Below, in pieces: positions 44,967-56,318 of a DNA stretch of 64,000 nt. Below the pieces are notes generated by a model. That model did not search any database and had not been told where the DNA came from. It saw nothing but the letters and a program-made list of their open reading frames with translations. The stretch is from the NCBI GenBank assembly GCA_949752795.1, contig OX457057.1, positions 105,055,513-105,119,512 on the forward strand, in the 5' to 3' direction. Position 1 is the first letter of the stretch; each line of letters opens with the position of its first letter. This stretch comes from Hyperoodon ampullatus. Taxonomy: Eukaryota; Chordata; Mammalia; Artiodactyla; Ziphiidae. A program made the translations under genes and the position numbers.

Positions 44967-45305
44967 TTGTCCTGCATTTGGTGCTCTTGGGATGCAAGGA
45001 CCAGCCGCATGCTTGGGCAACCTCCTGCATCGCTGGCAGAGCAGTGAGCAGGGATGAAGCTCGGGCTGCTTCCGCAGGGCTTCAGCACAGTGGCCTGTGG
45101 TCTCTCCGATGCTGCATCATCTCTTCTCTGCTCCTGTGTCTTCATCATCCTTGCAACTCAGCTTGTCTCCGCTGCTGCCTCCATGGCTCCTACCCGCCAT
45201 CTTTCTTTCCTCTCCTCCCCATCTCATATGCTTCTGATTGCTCATGCCGTCTAGTGCTTTGTGGCATCTGCTTACTGCCATCCCTCGTGGGGTCTCTCAG
45301 CTCTG

Positions 45306-45319
45306 CTGCCCTCTACTGG
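45306..45319 (-). promoter_or_regulatory. Consensus CTCF motif
   Basis: On the - strand the sequence is CCAGTAGAGGGCAG, matching the CTCF core CCASYAGRKGGCRS at all 14 positions. It lies in non-repeat DNA. Binding is not shown by the sequence alone. Confidence 0.5.
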
Positions 45320-45424
45320 CTGGAGCCACCTCGGTGTGACTGCTGTCAAACTTCCTGAGAGGCCCCCAGCCCACCTTGCACCACAACCCTGGCTTCTCAG
45401 CTCCTCCGAGACACCAAACTCTGT

Positions 45425-45540
45425 GTCCTCTGCAGATCTAGAAGCTCCATGTGACAGGAGCTGGCCATTTTGGCCCCCACGGTGCCTGAATGATGCTCAG
45501 CACGTGTAGGCATTCAATGGACATTTCTGAGTGGCTAAGT
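45425..45540 (+). mobile_element. L2 LINE 3' end fragment
   Basis: ctgaatgatgctcagcacgt, gtaggcattcaatggacatt and tctgagtggctaagtga follow the sense L2 end. Confidence 0.6.
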
Positions 45541-46100
45541 GAGCAATCCAGGCACATAATCGATGTGACCGGAGGGAGAAATCGTAGGTACCCGTGAGGA
45601 ATAGGGGAGGAGGCAGGCACGGCTGGACTGAAGGCGGCGGGGCGGGAGAGAGGCTGAAGGGGGTTCAGGTCAGACTCTGAGGCCTTGGATGCCAGGCTTC
45701 AAGTCTGGGCCTGACTGTCACCTGCAGCTGGGGCTGGGGCGTCTTGCTGAGGAAGGAGCATGAATGATTCAGGAGGAGGCCTTTGGCAGCCACCAGAGGA
45801 TGGATTGAAGCATGAGAAACCTGGAAGCTGGGAGACAGGTTGGGACGCTTTGGAAATACGCCGGGCCTGGCTAAGGGCTGGGCAGAGCCCGTGAGGATGG
45901 ACAGTGCGGAGGCCTGGTGGAGTGGGGAAGGAGTCAAGTCCGGGAAGATGGGGGCTCAGGGTCCCAGGGTCTCTGCACGGGTCCCACACCCTGACCTCTA
46001 GGAGGGCAGAGGAGTGGCAGCATCTGGATAGGGGCAGATGATCAGACCGGGAGCAAGGACGGTGGCCGTGCCAGTGTGGCCTGTGTGCCCAGCAGCCCGG
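45541..46100. other. GC-rich DNA, possibly antisense L2 in part
   Basis: Weak resemblance to antisense L2 at 45.7-45.95 kb (for example gaggatggattgaagcatga). No gene recognised. Confidence 0.3.
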
Positions 46101-46104
46101 CTCA

Positions 46105-46305
46105 TTTCCCCCTCTCTGTCACTTACTAGCTTGCTGAGCATGGCTAATCACTTCCGATCTCTGCACCTCAGTTTCCTGATCTGTTCCATGGGAATAACAG
46201 CGTCCTAGTTTGGATGATTCCCTAAGATAATGCAGGCAGAGGGCCCAGCACAATGCCCTATAGGAATACTTAGTCCTCTGGAAAATAGTAACAACTCCTT
46301 TGTAG
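46105..46305 (+). mobile_element. MIR SINE
   Basis: tctgtcacttactagcttgc, ctctgcacctcagtttcctg, atctgttccatgggaataac, then gcccagcacaatgccctata. Confidence 0.75.
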
Positions 46306-47080
46306 CTAAGATTATTGTAAAAGAATAATACGTTAGCTACACAAACCGGGACCTGGAAGGACTCACGCTTAAAGATGTAGGCACAAGAGCTCAGCTGCAG
46401 AACAGGGTTCCCAAGAAAGTGCGAACACCTGTGTCTGGGGTCTCGGAGGTCGCTGAAGCCTGCCCCTCGGGCCAGCGTGGCTGAAAGACTGGGGTGCAGA
46501 AGGCTGCTGGTGGTGAACTGGACTCAGCAGTGGGGGTGGTGATGCCTTCTGATTCAGCGTCTCCCTGCTCCTTGGCTACGCCTCCGAGAAAGCATGCGAT
46601 GGAGGCAGCAGGTGAAGCCATTGCCCAGAGCACGGAATTGGGGCTGGCTGAAGATGCTTGCCACCTGGTGTCCCTGTCCGCAGGCAGAGCAGTGACACAG
46701 CTGCGCCCAGTGACCAAAGTGGCAGGTTCTGTCGGCAGGAGATGTTTCTAAGGCTCGCTTTTGAGTGCAACAGTTCCCACACTTCTGCAGAGCAACTCCG
46801 CTCCGCCCTGGTTTCTGCAACACCGGGCTCACCTCGCATTGGGTCCCGAGTCAGCATTATGTTGCATCTATATGACACCGGGGCTTGGGGAGGGAGGGGA
46901 CAGCTGTGACTCAGGTGAGCCAAGAGCAAGCCTGGGCCTGCTGCTCCTAAGCAGCGGGTGTTGGGCTGTTCCTGAACTCCTCTGAACTTCCTTTTGTGCA
47001 TCTAAACAAGATGAAGATGCTGTTTGTCAAGTCCTTAGTTTGAAAGTTCGGTCAAGGTGAGCTGGTTATGAAAATTCATG
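46306..47080. other. No gene called
   Basis: Overlapping frames of 83-141 codons occur on both strands. The longest (- strand, 47001 to 46576) has no recognisable domain. Confidence 0.35.
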
Positions 47081-47084
47081 AAAA

Positions 47085-47235
47085 ACCTGTCACATCGATG
47101 ACCACATTGCACCCTCACGGTAAAGCTGCAGTAGGTATGAGGCAGTCATCACTATCCGTATTTTCAGAGGAAACAGAGTTTCAGAGGGTTATGGATGACA
47201 CATAAGCCCAGGTCTTTCCACCTCGAAGCTGGAGC
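47085..47235 (-). mobile_element. MIR SINE, antisense
   Basis: attgcaccctcacggtaaag, atccgtattttcagaggaaa, cagagtttcagagggttatg and acataagcccaggtctttcc. Confidence 0.65.
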
Positions 47236-47589
47236 ACAGCTCCCCAGGCTAGGGGGCCCCAAAGAGGCCCTCTGGCTGCTTAAGGTTCAGACAGTGTGAG
47301 GTCGGTGAGAGGTGGTGTTCCCCCAGACAGTGGCCTGAGGAGCGTTTATAAAGCTGGGCCTAGGAGGGCGGAGGCCATGCCCCCTGCCCACAGCTTCTAA
47401 GGGAGGCCGCCGCACTCGCGTCCCTCAGGGGCAAAGGAGCAAAGCAGCTCACCCTGGGTGAATGGTGGAAACTTCTCAGGGGGGGAGTCTGCTTCCCTCC
47501 AGGCCACAGCATTAAGCTCCAAGAAAGGAGGTGGGAAGGGGATGTGCCCAGAGCTGCCCAGGAGGTGTCTGGAGGACACCCTGCCCTTG

Positions 47590-47800
47590 AAAATTCTAGA
47601 AAGGCATTGCTCTTCAGTAGTGGCCAGCTCCGGAGCTGGATGGCCTAGATTCGAATCCTTTCTCTCGGTTTACCAGCCCTGTGGCCTTGACATGTCATTC
47701 AATCTCTCACATCAGTTTTTCCATGTGGAACAAAAGATCCTCCCTCTAGGAAACAGCCCTTGGTACAGCTGCTGGTGCATTAAACAAATGTGAGCTACTC
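47590..47800 (+). mobile_element. MIR SINE
   Basis: ctggatggcctagattcgaa, ccctgtggccttgacatgtc, attcaatctctcacatcagt, ttttccatgtggaacaaaag; the 3' end is weaker. Confidence 0.72.
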
Positions 47801-48102
47801 TTAGGAATATCGTTACCATCAACTCCGGCAGCCTCTCCTCCTTTTCAGCTGCTACTTCTCCACAGCTTAGAGCCAGACCCAGCCAGGAACAAACAGGCAC
47901 AAGGTTGAGTGTGGAGAAGAGGCAAATCCAACAAAAGAGTCAGGCCAGCTTCGCTCCAAAGCTCTGTAATCCACCCTCTCCCCGACCCTGCAGAGCCTCT
48001 CCTTTCATCAGTGTGACCCATGGAAAGCTGGCCAGATGAAGGGACAAGCCAGGTCAAGCCCTCACCCTCTGACTGACATTGCCAAGTGCCATCTTGGAAA
48101 CG

Positions 48103-48618
48103 ATGGCCATTAAGAAGCTGGCCCTGCTCTCCTGGATGTGCACCACAGGGCAGGGAAATGGTGGGTGGCACAAACCCATGGCTGTTCTGCCATCCCCTCA
48201 GAGCCGTGTCTCCTCTACACAGTGCCAGAGAAGCAGGGACTCTGTCAGCACAGTGGCCAAAGGCACAGGTCAGGCCCAAAGCGTGGGTGCCCAGAGGAGC
48301 TGTCCACTCTTCCTCTCACCATCCTGGCGTCAGGAAGACTTGGCTAATGGCCTTGGTGCTGGAAACTACGTCCTCATCTTGGGCTTTCTCCATTACCACC
48401 AACTCCGCTCTGCTTGGATGGCTGCCCTGGGGAATTGGTTTAGTGCAAAACAAATAGAAATGCATTTTGTACTGGATCATTGGCAACAAGGATGGATTCT
48501 AACTGCCCTCTGGCCTGTTAAACTGGAACCGAGACCAAGCGTCATTCTACGGAAACATGAAGGTCAGCTCACCCAGACACACAGGCTCTACGTTAGAAGG
48601 TATGGGACTGAGGAATAA
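48103..48618 (+). other. Uncharacterised open frame, 171 codons, probably not a gene
   Basis: It starts at an ATG in good initiation context (A at -3, G at +4) and encodes a protein starting MAIKKLALLSW with no domain, signal peptide or repeat I recognise. No splice structure, CpG island or poly(A) signal was tied to it, and the - strand is also open over 48279-47845. A frame of this length is within chance in 64 kb on two strands. Confidence 0.12.
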
Positions 48619-48624
48619 CCCCCT

Positions 48625-48705
48625 AGCTGTGTGGATGGGACAAGCTCAGAGACACTTGCCCAAGGTTACACAGCAAGGTGAGGGCGAACACTGGAAGCCA
48701 GGTCC
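48625..48705 (-). mobile_element. MIR fragment, antisense
   Basis: aagctcagagacacttgccc, aaggttacacagcaaggtga and acactggaagccaggtcccc. Confidence 0.55.
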
Positions 48706-48816
48706 CCGAACCCTCCCCACCCAGGTCCCCAGCTGGGTTGTGTGGCATAGCCACAGTTCTTGGATGTCTGCCAGGGCTTTAGGCTTAATGAGGTAGAAGC
48801 TGGCTTACCCTGAATT

Positions 48817-48846
48817 CTAATGATTAGAAATCCCCTTTCGGGGATT
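48817..48846. promoter_or_regulatory. Homeodomain-type palindrome next to a perfect 7-bp stem-loop
   Basis: CTAATGATTAG (48817-48827) is a palindrome about one central base, with two TAAT/ATTA half-sites. It is followed at once by AATCCCC-TTTC-GGGGATT (48829-48846), a perfect 7-bp inverted repeat. The region to about 49.1 kb is AT-rich and lacks recognised repeats. Regulatory function is inference. Confidence 0.25.
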
Positions 48847-48849
48847 CTC

Positions 48850-49395
48850 AGATACCATGATAATCACTATTCATAATAAAGACAACAGAGCTTTGGAAGA
48901 TTTTAATGTAACTTTCTAATGCTGGAACAGCCAATTATTTTTAGCTGAGTTTGGGAGTGGCCAGACGCTCTGTATAAAGTAAATATTCTCAAATATTAAT
49001 GTATATAAAATCAGCCAAACAACTGATTCGTACCATCTCTCAGTGAGCCCAGATATTTGACCACACAGAATATCCTATTTCTCCAAAAGCTGGATACCAG
49101 TTCTTGGAATACTACTTAAAAAACCAGAAGTCTGAGACCTAAGAGTACTCAGCGTGGCTGCACTGTTGGGATGTCAGCACAGGAGACAGGCTTCCTGCTG
49201 ACAGGTGGTCTGTTTGGGGGTCATGGGATAGACCATGGACCAGGCAATGGAGAACTGAGCTTCCAGGCAAAGGGCTTGGCCAGTTGAGAGAGAAGGGAGA
49301 AGGGTGTGAGTGTGCCTGGGGTGAGGGTGTGTTAAGGTTGCCTTGTTTACCAATGATGATTCTGAATGGAGCAGCCAAGGGTGGCATTTCTTCAG
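48850..49395. other. AT-rich unique-looking stretch
   Basis: No repeat or gene recognised; a possible conserved non-coding segment together with the motifs at 48817-48846. Confidence 0.3.
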
Positions 49396-49439
49396 GACAT
49401 TAGAATTACCATTCATTCCTGCAACATGTCCCCTGATAA

Positions 49440-49680
49440 GTACAGCTCTACAAGTGAGATTTCAGACTCTATCAATCACCCATGTCCACCCTTCCCAAGC
49501 ATTTGAGAGCAGCATCTCACTTCATTTATTCTTCCTAATGCCCCAATGAGGTTGATATGATTGTTCCCATTTCTCAGAAGAGGAAACTGAGGCACAGAGA
49601 GATTAGAGCATGCCAAAGGCCACAGAGCATGCAAGTGGCAGAGCCAGACTATGAATCCAAGCTTACCTGACACCCTAACC
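49440..49680 (-). mobile_element. MIR SINE, antisense
   Basis: tcacttcatttattcttcct, aatgccccaatgaggttgat, tcccatttctcagaagagga, aactgaggcacagagagatt and gagcatgcaagtggcagagc. Confidence 0.85.
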
Positions 49681-49690
49681 TTCCTCTTAG

Positions 49691-49882
49691 ACCAGGTTCC
49701 TTTAGATGTGGTCCATGGTTATCTGGATCAGAACTACTAGGGGTGCTTGTCAAGATCAAAGACCCCTGAGTCCCACCACAGAGCTATAGAATAGGAGCCT
49801 CTGGGGTTGGGATATGGGAATGTGCCTTTTTAACAAGTACCCCGGGGGGTTCCAATGGTCTCAAAGTTTGAAGAACAATGTC
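49691..49882 (+). mobile_element. MER5A-like hAT-Charlie element
   Basis: The left end (ccaggttcctttagatgtgg, tccatggttatctggatcag) and the right end (ggtctcaaagtttgaagaac, aatg) are diverged inverted ends. Between them are gaactactaggggtgcttgt and ctttttaacaagtaccccgg in MER5A order. Confidence 0.62.
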
Positions 49883-49889
49883 CTAAATA

Positions 49890-51235
49890 AAGGAGCAAAG
49901 TTAATGCCCACAGATGGGATGGCATTTCAGGTCAAGATGCCAGGGATGGGCTTCCTCCTGGAAGCTCAGCTGATTCCAGTCTGAGAGACACACCTCTTCT
50001 CCAGGTGAATGACAACAGGTCTGATCCACCCTGTGAGGTGACCCGAGGTGACCCTCCCCCTCCTCACAGAGGGCAACCTTGTCCCCAGGGTAGGTCCTCC
50101 GTGCTGGTTCAGTACAGTGACCAGAGCGTCTTCTGCCATGCAGTTACACTGGGTCATCCCTCACTGCTGCGACATTCAGTTATGCAGGCTGCCCCAGACC
50201 CCACCAGCAAGAATGAGGGAGAGGGGTCACCTCACCCTGTGTACGTGATGACGAACAAGACAGCTCGGAAACAGAGTTCTAAACACTGGGGCAGGAAACC
50301 TGCACCCACAGGCCAGGCCGCGGCAGCATCTCACCCTGGGCTTCAGCCACTGTGTACAGATCAGGGCCAACGTGGTTACAAAACCTCAGTGCTGTCTGCA
50401 AGCACCAGGCCTGTGATTATTTCAGGCTCTTTCATACAGAAACAAGCCCTTTGGGAGATAGGTTAAGACAGCTGCCAGGCCCTCATAGCATGATCCCTCT
50501 AGCTCTGGGGGTGGCACCAGCTTGACGGGAAAGGATCTTTGGCCTGGAGTGGAGCTGCCCGAAAACAAGACAATGAGAAAGGCGGGGAGGAGGCAGCCCT
50601 GGGCAAGGAGCCCACACTGGTGACAGCTGTGTCACACTGCTGTCCCTGAAGCTGGTGGCCCCATCCAGCTGCACGACCTCAGACTCTTGGCCCCCCTCTG
50701 CTGTCCCTTGAGCACCTGTGCCTGTGATCCCATCCCTGTGACCTCAGCTGAGAGCACCTGGGCCAGGGAGGCCACTAGAGGGAAGACGCCCACATGGTGA
50801 CTGCTGATGCCAACCTGCCCCTCAGATTCTCCCTCTGGGAGTTTGAATTTTAAATAACAGAGGAGTTGGGAATTTGTGGGGGGAGAAGACTCTAGAAAAG
50901 AGAGCAGCCAAGTCTCATGAGTTAACAGAAATCATGAATATACCTCTGAAGGGCACTGAGGAACATGGGTCGCTAGAGCCACCCTGATGTGTTAGTTCCC
51001 ACGCTAGCACATCCAGGTGTGGGTCTTGGGTGCCGTGAGGTCAGCTCTCCACTGTCGGGGGTCTCTGCGTGATGCCTGTCTCCTCAGAACCCCATCAACT
51101 CTCCATCTGAAGCTTAGAGAGCTTATTCGGTTGCACCCTCAGGGGGTGCACTTTCCAGCTCCATTTCCCGTTGCAGTGGCGGCTGGTGGACTTGGGCTCC
51201 AGAAAGAGGAAAGGAACGGTACTGACACCAAGGCA
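49890..51235. other. GC-rich DNA, no gene called
   Basis: A + strand frame of 153 codons (50005-50466, non-ATG start) and shorter overlapping frames have no recognisable domain. A near-match to CTCF at 50773-50785 lacks one core base. Confidence 0.35.
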
Positions 51236-51240
51236 CTAAG

Positions 51241-51420
51241 GTGCAACAGGCACTTTCCCACATCGCGTGGATTATTTTCTGTAACCCTCACAGTCTCTCT
51301 GAGAGACAGGGAGGGTGTCCCTATTTACGGATGAACAATGTGAGGCCCAGCAGAATGAACAACACAGTATCTTAGACCCTTGGACCCATGCTGTCTGCAC
51401 ACTCAGCCCCGCTCTTGACA
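51241..51420 (-). mobile_element. MIR-like fragment, antisense
   Basis: tgcaacaggcactttcccac, ttctgtaaccctcacagtct, tccctatttacggatgaaca and atgtgaggcccagcagaatg. Confidence 0.6.
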
Positions 51421-51779
51421 TGCCGACCAGCATGGACGGCCCTGTTTCTCTGCTGCAGTCTCTACACTTAAAACCAAAGCCCAAACCAAACAAACATAGG
51501 TGTCATTCCTGAAGGCCCTTGAGGCCACCTGACAGGTGGCCCCTGCGTCATTTCTGAGGGCAGGCGGGCTTCCCTGAAGGAGAGCGCTGTGCTCCAGGCC
51601 CCTTGCTGTTCCAGCAGAGAACCCGGCTCCTGTCTCCGCCAAGGGCAGCACGTCTGCCTGGAGGGGACCCTGGATATCCCTCCTCCTTTGTCAGGAGAGG
51701 AACCTGAGTCCCAGGGAGGGGAAGTCTCTTGGACTGTCTCTGACATTTTTGGAAAAATTCCCGTTTGCCACACAAACGC

Positions 51780-51980
51780 ATGGTACATCCATTAGCTCGT
51801 TTAATCCTTGAAACATCCAGAGGCTAGAGGTCCTCTTATTATCACCATCTTGTTATCTTGAGATAAGGAAGCTGAGGCTTAGCAAGGTCAAATAGCTCTC
51901 CCAGAGAGACAGGCAGAGCTTGAACCCAGCAAGTCTGAGCCGGGAGCCCATCCTTCCAACCATCAGATGAGTCCTGCCCC
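51780..51980 (-). mobile_element. MIR SINE, antisense
   Basis: cattagctcgtttaatcctt, cttattatcaccatcttgtt, agataaggaagctgaggctt, agcaaggtcaaatagctctc and gagcttgaacccagcaagtc. Confidence 0.82.
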
Positions 51981-51984
51981 TCGG

Positions 51985-53425
51985 CCTGCCACATCTGTCC
52001 TGCTGCAGAGAAGTCGGCTTAAATGATCCTCATGATACACGTGGTGCTGTCCTTCGAGGCCCGCATGTTCCTTTACACTTGAGAAGCTTCAATTGTTGAG
52101 ACTAAAGTATCTGATGCTTGGTCACTATGCAGTCAAAGAAGGAAGGAGTGTTTTATTTGGAAAGAAAGACTAGTATAGGAAATGCCTATGTGGAAGGTTT
52201 GGAAGTGAAGGTGATAGAAAATCAGGATTGATTATCCTTAAATTGTCAGATTTGACACTCTTTGGTCAACATGACAGTCCTACTGTTTGTATCTGACAGT
52301 ATTTGAGTTGGAAAAAAGCTATTTAATTATATCAGATGCTCTGGTTGCTAAGTATCAGAAAAATAGTTAAATTGGCTAAAACACAGGGAGTCATGGGCTT
52401 CTGGAAGAGAAGAGCTTGGTGGCAGTGTGGTCTTCTGGCTTGTCTGTCCTTGAGTCTTTGGCTCTGCTCTTGCTGGAGTGTAGACTTCATCACACATCAG
52501 CTTCTCTCATGGCAGCAAAGTGACAACAATCATCCCAGGACTCACATCTACACATCACCCTGTCCAGAAAGAGATGCACATCTGTGGCTTCCCTTCCTCC
52601 AGCCACTGAACGTGAGCTTGAGATAACTTCTCATCCCTGACTGGTCAAGGGCAAGGGGTGGAATTACACTGATGGGCTTAGGCCCATCATTAGGACACTG
52701 GGGTGTCCACATCAGTTCTACCCAAGCAACATGGCAGCTCCCCAACTGGGGAAGGAGAACTGGATGCTGGGCACCAGCCTAGAATGTCCACTACATACAT
52801 TTTCCCATTATCTCGTCACTTTTAAGCAAGGAACATCAATTATTTTATGCCATCCCTAGTGTTAGATTCTAGCCTTTCCCCATGATTGGCTAAACGTCAT
52901 TTGGTATAATTCCCAATATCTACCAATTAAAAAGCAATTATTATTACTTATTCCCCATTTCATAGACTGAAAAAACAAGGGCATCTGGCAATCATGTTTT
53001 ATAAATCTTGACAGATAAGTAAAATTATACTCTTCTACTGAAAATCACAAAGCCTTAAACTTCCACTCTTCCTTGAAAATGAGATGACAATATTACTGGT
53101 GTGGTCTTTCAACCAGATACTCTCCATTCCCCTAACATGACTTGGGCTTGGCCCAGGGGTCCTGGACAATACCAGCAGGGCCCCCCTGGCCATCAGCAGG
53201 CCCATGAGGCAGCCAGGGGCAGGGAAGCCCACAGCCCAGCTGGAGCCATCCTCCCCAAACCAAGAAAATGGCCCTTTGACCCCTCTGGGTTCCTTCAGGC
53301 TCTATAATTTTCTAGTGTAGAATCTGCCTTACACTGTCGTATGATTTAGGCAAGAAAACTAGTGATAATAAATTTGATCTCATAATCCAGTGGGAACCCC
53401 TCCTCTGAACCCCACAGGAAAAGAG
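51985..53425. other. No gene recognised; possible ancient repeat at 52.3-52.8 kb
   Basis: The 52.3-52.8 kb segment (atggatgctgggcacc-like text near 52760) has the look of a dispersed old repeat I cannot name. No coding signal elsewhere. Confidence 0.3.
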
Positions 53426-53433
53426 TAGCACAG

Positions 53434-53600
53434 TGGTTCTCAAACATTTTGGTCTCAAGAGTCCTTCACAGGACCCTGCAGGACCCACCTGAAGACACGG
53501 AGGAACTTTTGTCTATGTGAGTTATGTCTATCGGTATTGACTGTATTAGAAACTCAAACTGAGAAAGTTTTAAAACACAGAACATTCCAATAGCCTGAGT
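53434..53600 (+). mobile_element. hAT-type DNA transposon fragment
   Basis: Starts CAGTGGTTCTCAAACATTTT, then ggtctcaagagtccttcaca, ggaggaacttttgtctatgt, gagttatgtctatcggtatt, attagaaactcaaactgaga. This is a recognisable small hAT family; I do not assign the name. Confidence 0.65.
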
Positions 53601-53739
53601 GATGTCATCCCATGTCATGCAGCCTCTGGAAGCTTCACAGGGTACTCGTGAGAGGATGAGAATTCAAAAGGCAAATGATGACAGTATTATCATCAACATA
53701 ATTTTGATGGCAGACTCACTGGAACAGAACATAGATTTT

Positions 53740-53975
53740 GAGAAACTGGGTTTCTGAATCAGACTGCCTGGGTTCAAACTCTGGCTTCACCATTTAACCT
53801 TTCTATACCTCAATTTCTGTGTGAGTTAATTTTTCCATGCCTGTTTCTTCGGCTCGAAAATGGGGCTAATAATGTGACCTTCCTCATGGGGCTGTTGGGA
53901 GATTAAATGATATAAATACCTATAAAGCACTTAGAACAGGCCAGGATAGTAAACATTATAAATAAATATTAGCTA
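53740..53975 (+). mobile_element. MIR SINE, nearly full length
   Basis: gaatcagactgcctgggttc, aaactctggcttcaccattt, ctcgaaaatggggctaataa, ctcatggggctgttgggaga, ttaaatgatataaataccta and taaagcacttagaacaggcc. Confidence 0.9.
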
Positions 53976-53979
53976 CTAC

Positions 53980-54900
53980 TGGCCGAAAATATTAGCTTTT
54001 ATTGCTAACTCACTATTGTTGGTGTAGACTGCTGTGCCTTCCCTGTGGGGCTTGCTCCTCTGCCTGGTTTAAGATACTGGTGTCGGGCCTCTAAGCACCT
54101 CGTGCGGCCATAGCCTCCTGCGGGCCAGTCTGCTCGGATTCTGCCTTGATCCCCGGCACTGGGTCTTACGACGTGGAGGAGGCCACACGGGCCGAAGAAC
54201 TCAACAGCTGTCTCTGCCTCAAAGGACCGCATAGAGGGGTCAGAGATAGCAGACAGGGCTCCTAGCTCACCGTGTTGAAGGCGACACCACAAAGCAACAA
54301 TTCACTCTTGCCCTGTGGTCCAGGAGAGAATGAACTCAGAACACTGCACGTCCTAGATCTGCAATTCTAGAAATTCAAAGCCAATCATCGCGTGCATAAA
54401 GGCACTTAGGAAATTGTGTTGGACAGTCTCCATCTGCCCATCCAGACCCTCCCGCCACCCTTCTAACTCCCGGCTCTGTGTCTCAGGGAGGATGCCTTCC
54501 GGTGACTGCACCCACCTGCCTTCTGGTTGAGTCGGGACACAGGGAGGCCCAGGCAGGAGGGCAGAGGGCAGGAGGAAAGAGCAGTCAGGAGGTTTTCCTC
54601 TGGCTCTTTCCCTGCTGGGAGCAGAATGTTGCTCGGCCAGAGGCTACAGCTCCTGTCAGGTGGCCCTCTCCTAGCTGCAGTGAGGCGCCCCACGTTCTGG
54701 GAACCTCCCTCTTCTCATCTCTTCAGGCGTAGCGTGGAAATGGCTCGCTGCTTGCTGCTAGGGCTGCCCATCCCTTGTTAAGATTTCCCTGGACCTTGCC
54801 CATGACTAGATAAATGGTCCCTTCATCAAGCTCTTCTCAGTAGCCATGATTGAGTGTGCCATCTCTTTCCTCTGGGACCCTGACTGAAGCAGGGACAGAA
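53980..54900. other. No gene recognised
   Basis: Short frames of 70-95 codons overlap on both strands without a recognisable protein. Confidence 0.35.
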
Positions 54901-54901
54901 T

Positions 54902-54903
<2 letters not shown>

Positions 54904-54935
<32 letters not shown>
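54904..54935. repeat. (GT)16 microsatellite
   Basis: Uninterrupted GT dinucleotide run of 32 bases, followed nearby by ACACACAC, giving weak inverted symmetry. Perfect runs of this length are usually polymorphic. Confidence 0.97.
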
Positions 54936-54937
<2 letters not shown>

Positions 54938-54939
54938 CG

Positions 54940-55485
54940 TACACACACTAGTGTGGAAGGATAAGCACCAAAGTATTTACAAAATTGTTGCTGTGGGATC
55001 AGGGATCAGTAATGACTTCTTTCTTCCTTTTGCTTCCCTGCACTTTCTGATTTTTATACAATGCTACATGTGTTATTTATGTTAAAAAATTGTGTCTGAA
55101 ATGAAGATTCACAGATTTATGAAATCCAGTTGTTTCTATCTAGGAGGATGGGGCTTGGGGGAGCCTAGAAGCCCTCGGATCCAGATCTTTCAGGGGGCAG
55201 ACCTGGGCCCTGATCCACTTTGATGGAAAGAAACTAAAGACACTGGCCATTACCCCCTAGATCAGATGTCGTGAGGATTAATGAGGTAAGCCCCTCTGCA
55301 GCTTGGAATTCTTAATGTGACTAAAAAGAACATAAGAGGCCCATTATCATTTCTTGGCTTTGGAGGGGCCCTTTAACCTTGGCTACCTCAAATCTTGCTG
55401 CCATCCTGACGGTGTTATAACCGGGCCAGATGAAGAGTAGAAGCAAGAGGGCAGGGCTGCCATGAGGCAGGAGGATGGCTCAGCC
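54940..55485. other. No gene recognised
   Basis: AT-rich in the first 150 bp, then mixed. No feature supported. Confidence 0.35.
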
Positions 55486-55487
55486 CA

Positions 55488-55615
55488 GTGGTCTTCAAGC
55501 TTCAGCATACATAGAACCATCTGAGGATGTGCTAAATGCAGATTCTAAGGCACCTACCCAATAGGGCCAAGATGGGGCCCAGGGATCTGGATTTTATAGT
55601 TGGCTCTCCTCCACT
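55488..55615 (-). mobile_element. MER5A/MER20-like hAT fragment
   Basis: cagtggtcttcaagcttcag, catacatagaaccatctgag, gatgtgctaaatgcagattc and tggggcccagggatctggat keep the order of a small hAT element; the far end is lost. Confidence 0.55.
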
Positions 55616-56155
55616 CCACACACATACACATCATGAGGAAAAGAGGTGCCTCGACCAATGACTTTGTGGCACAGGTCCTGCCTCCTTTGGTCTCTCATTC
55701 CTAAGACTCAGTGAGCAGAGGAAGGGGGAAGGGGAAGAGGAGGAGGAGAGCTGGGTAGTGGTAAAGGGCAGTCAGGCCCAAACCAACCTGGTCATCACCA
55801 GGAGGAAACCCACAAGCGGGACGTTGAATCGCCTGGGCGATTAGGGCTCCGGAAACCACGGGGACCCACTGGAGACTTTGACTGACGCCGTGTTCTTTTC
55901 CATTTCTTCTCTGATTACATTGATCCTGTACTTTTGCTGATGTTGTGACAGTCTAATTATAGACTTCTCGGCTGCTGAGCAAACAGTCATCCCCTCTCGG
56001 TAAATCCGCCTGTTACACAAGCGCCAGCTCTGGGACACTGTCAGTATACGCAGCCAACCCCCTGATGTGCTGGGCAGCCGCGCCACATACCCTTTACCTC
56101 CTTCATGACACTGTTGGAGCTGGAGATGCTGGAGGTAAGCCAGGCTGGGTCCTTT
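55616..56155. other. No gene recognised
   Basis: Contains an A/G-rich patch at about 55718-55750. No coding or repeat family call. Confidence 0.35.
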
Positions 56156-56159
56156 TTTT

Positions 56160-56245
56160 TCCCTTTGTTAACAGATGGGGAAACTGAGGCCCAGAGCAGT
56201 GGTTAAAGTAATGCAGAGCTAGGAATGAAACCTGAGACTTGGGGA
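56160..56245 (-). mobile_element. MIR fragment, antisense
   Basis: ttaacagatggggaaactga, ggcccagagcagtggttaaa and cagagctaggaatgaaacct. Confidence 0.65.
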
Positions 56246-56269
56246 AGGGTGGGTGATGTGTTCAAGGCG

Positions 56270-56318
56270 CTTTCCTTCCTTCCTCCCTCCCTCCCTCCCT
56301 CCCACTTTCCTTCCTTTT
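56270..56318. repeat. (TTCC)n/(CTCC)n pyrimidine tract
   Basis: Tandem CCTT and CCCT units, nearly all pyrimidine on the + strand, next to the T-rich end of the antisense SINE. Confidence 0.85.

Noticed and set aside
50773..50785. CTCF-like CCACTAGAGGGAA
   Set aside because: One essential core base differs from the consensus, so it is not called.
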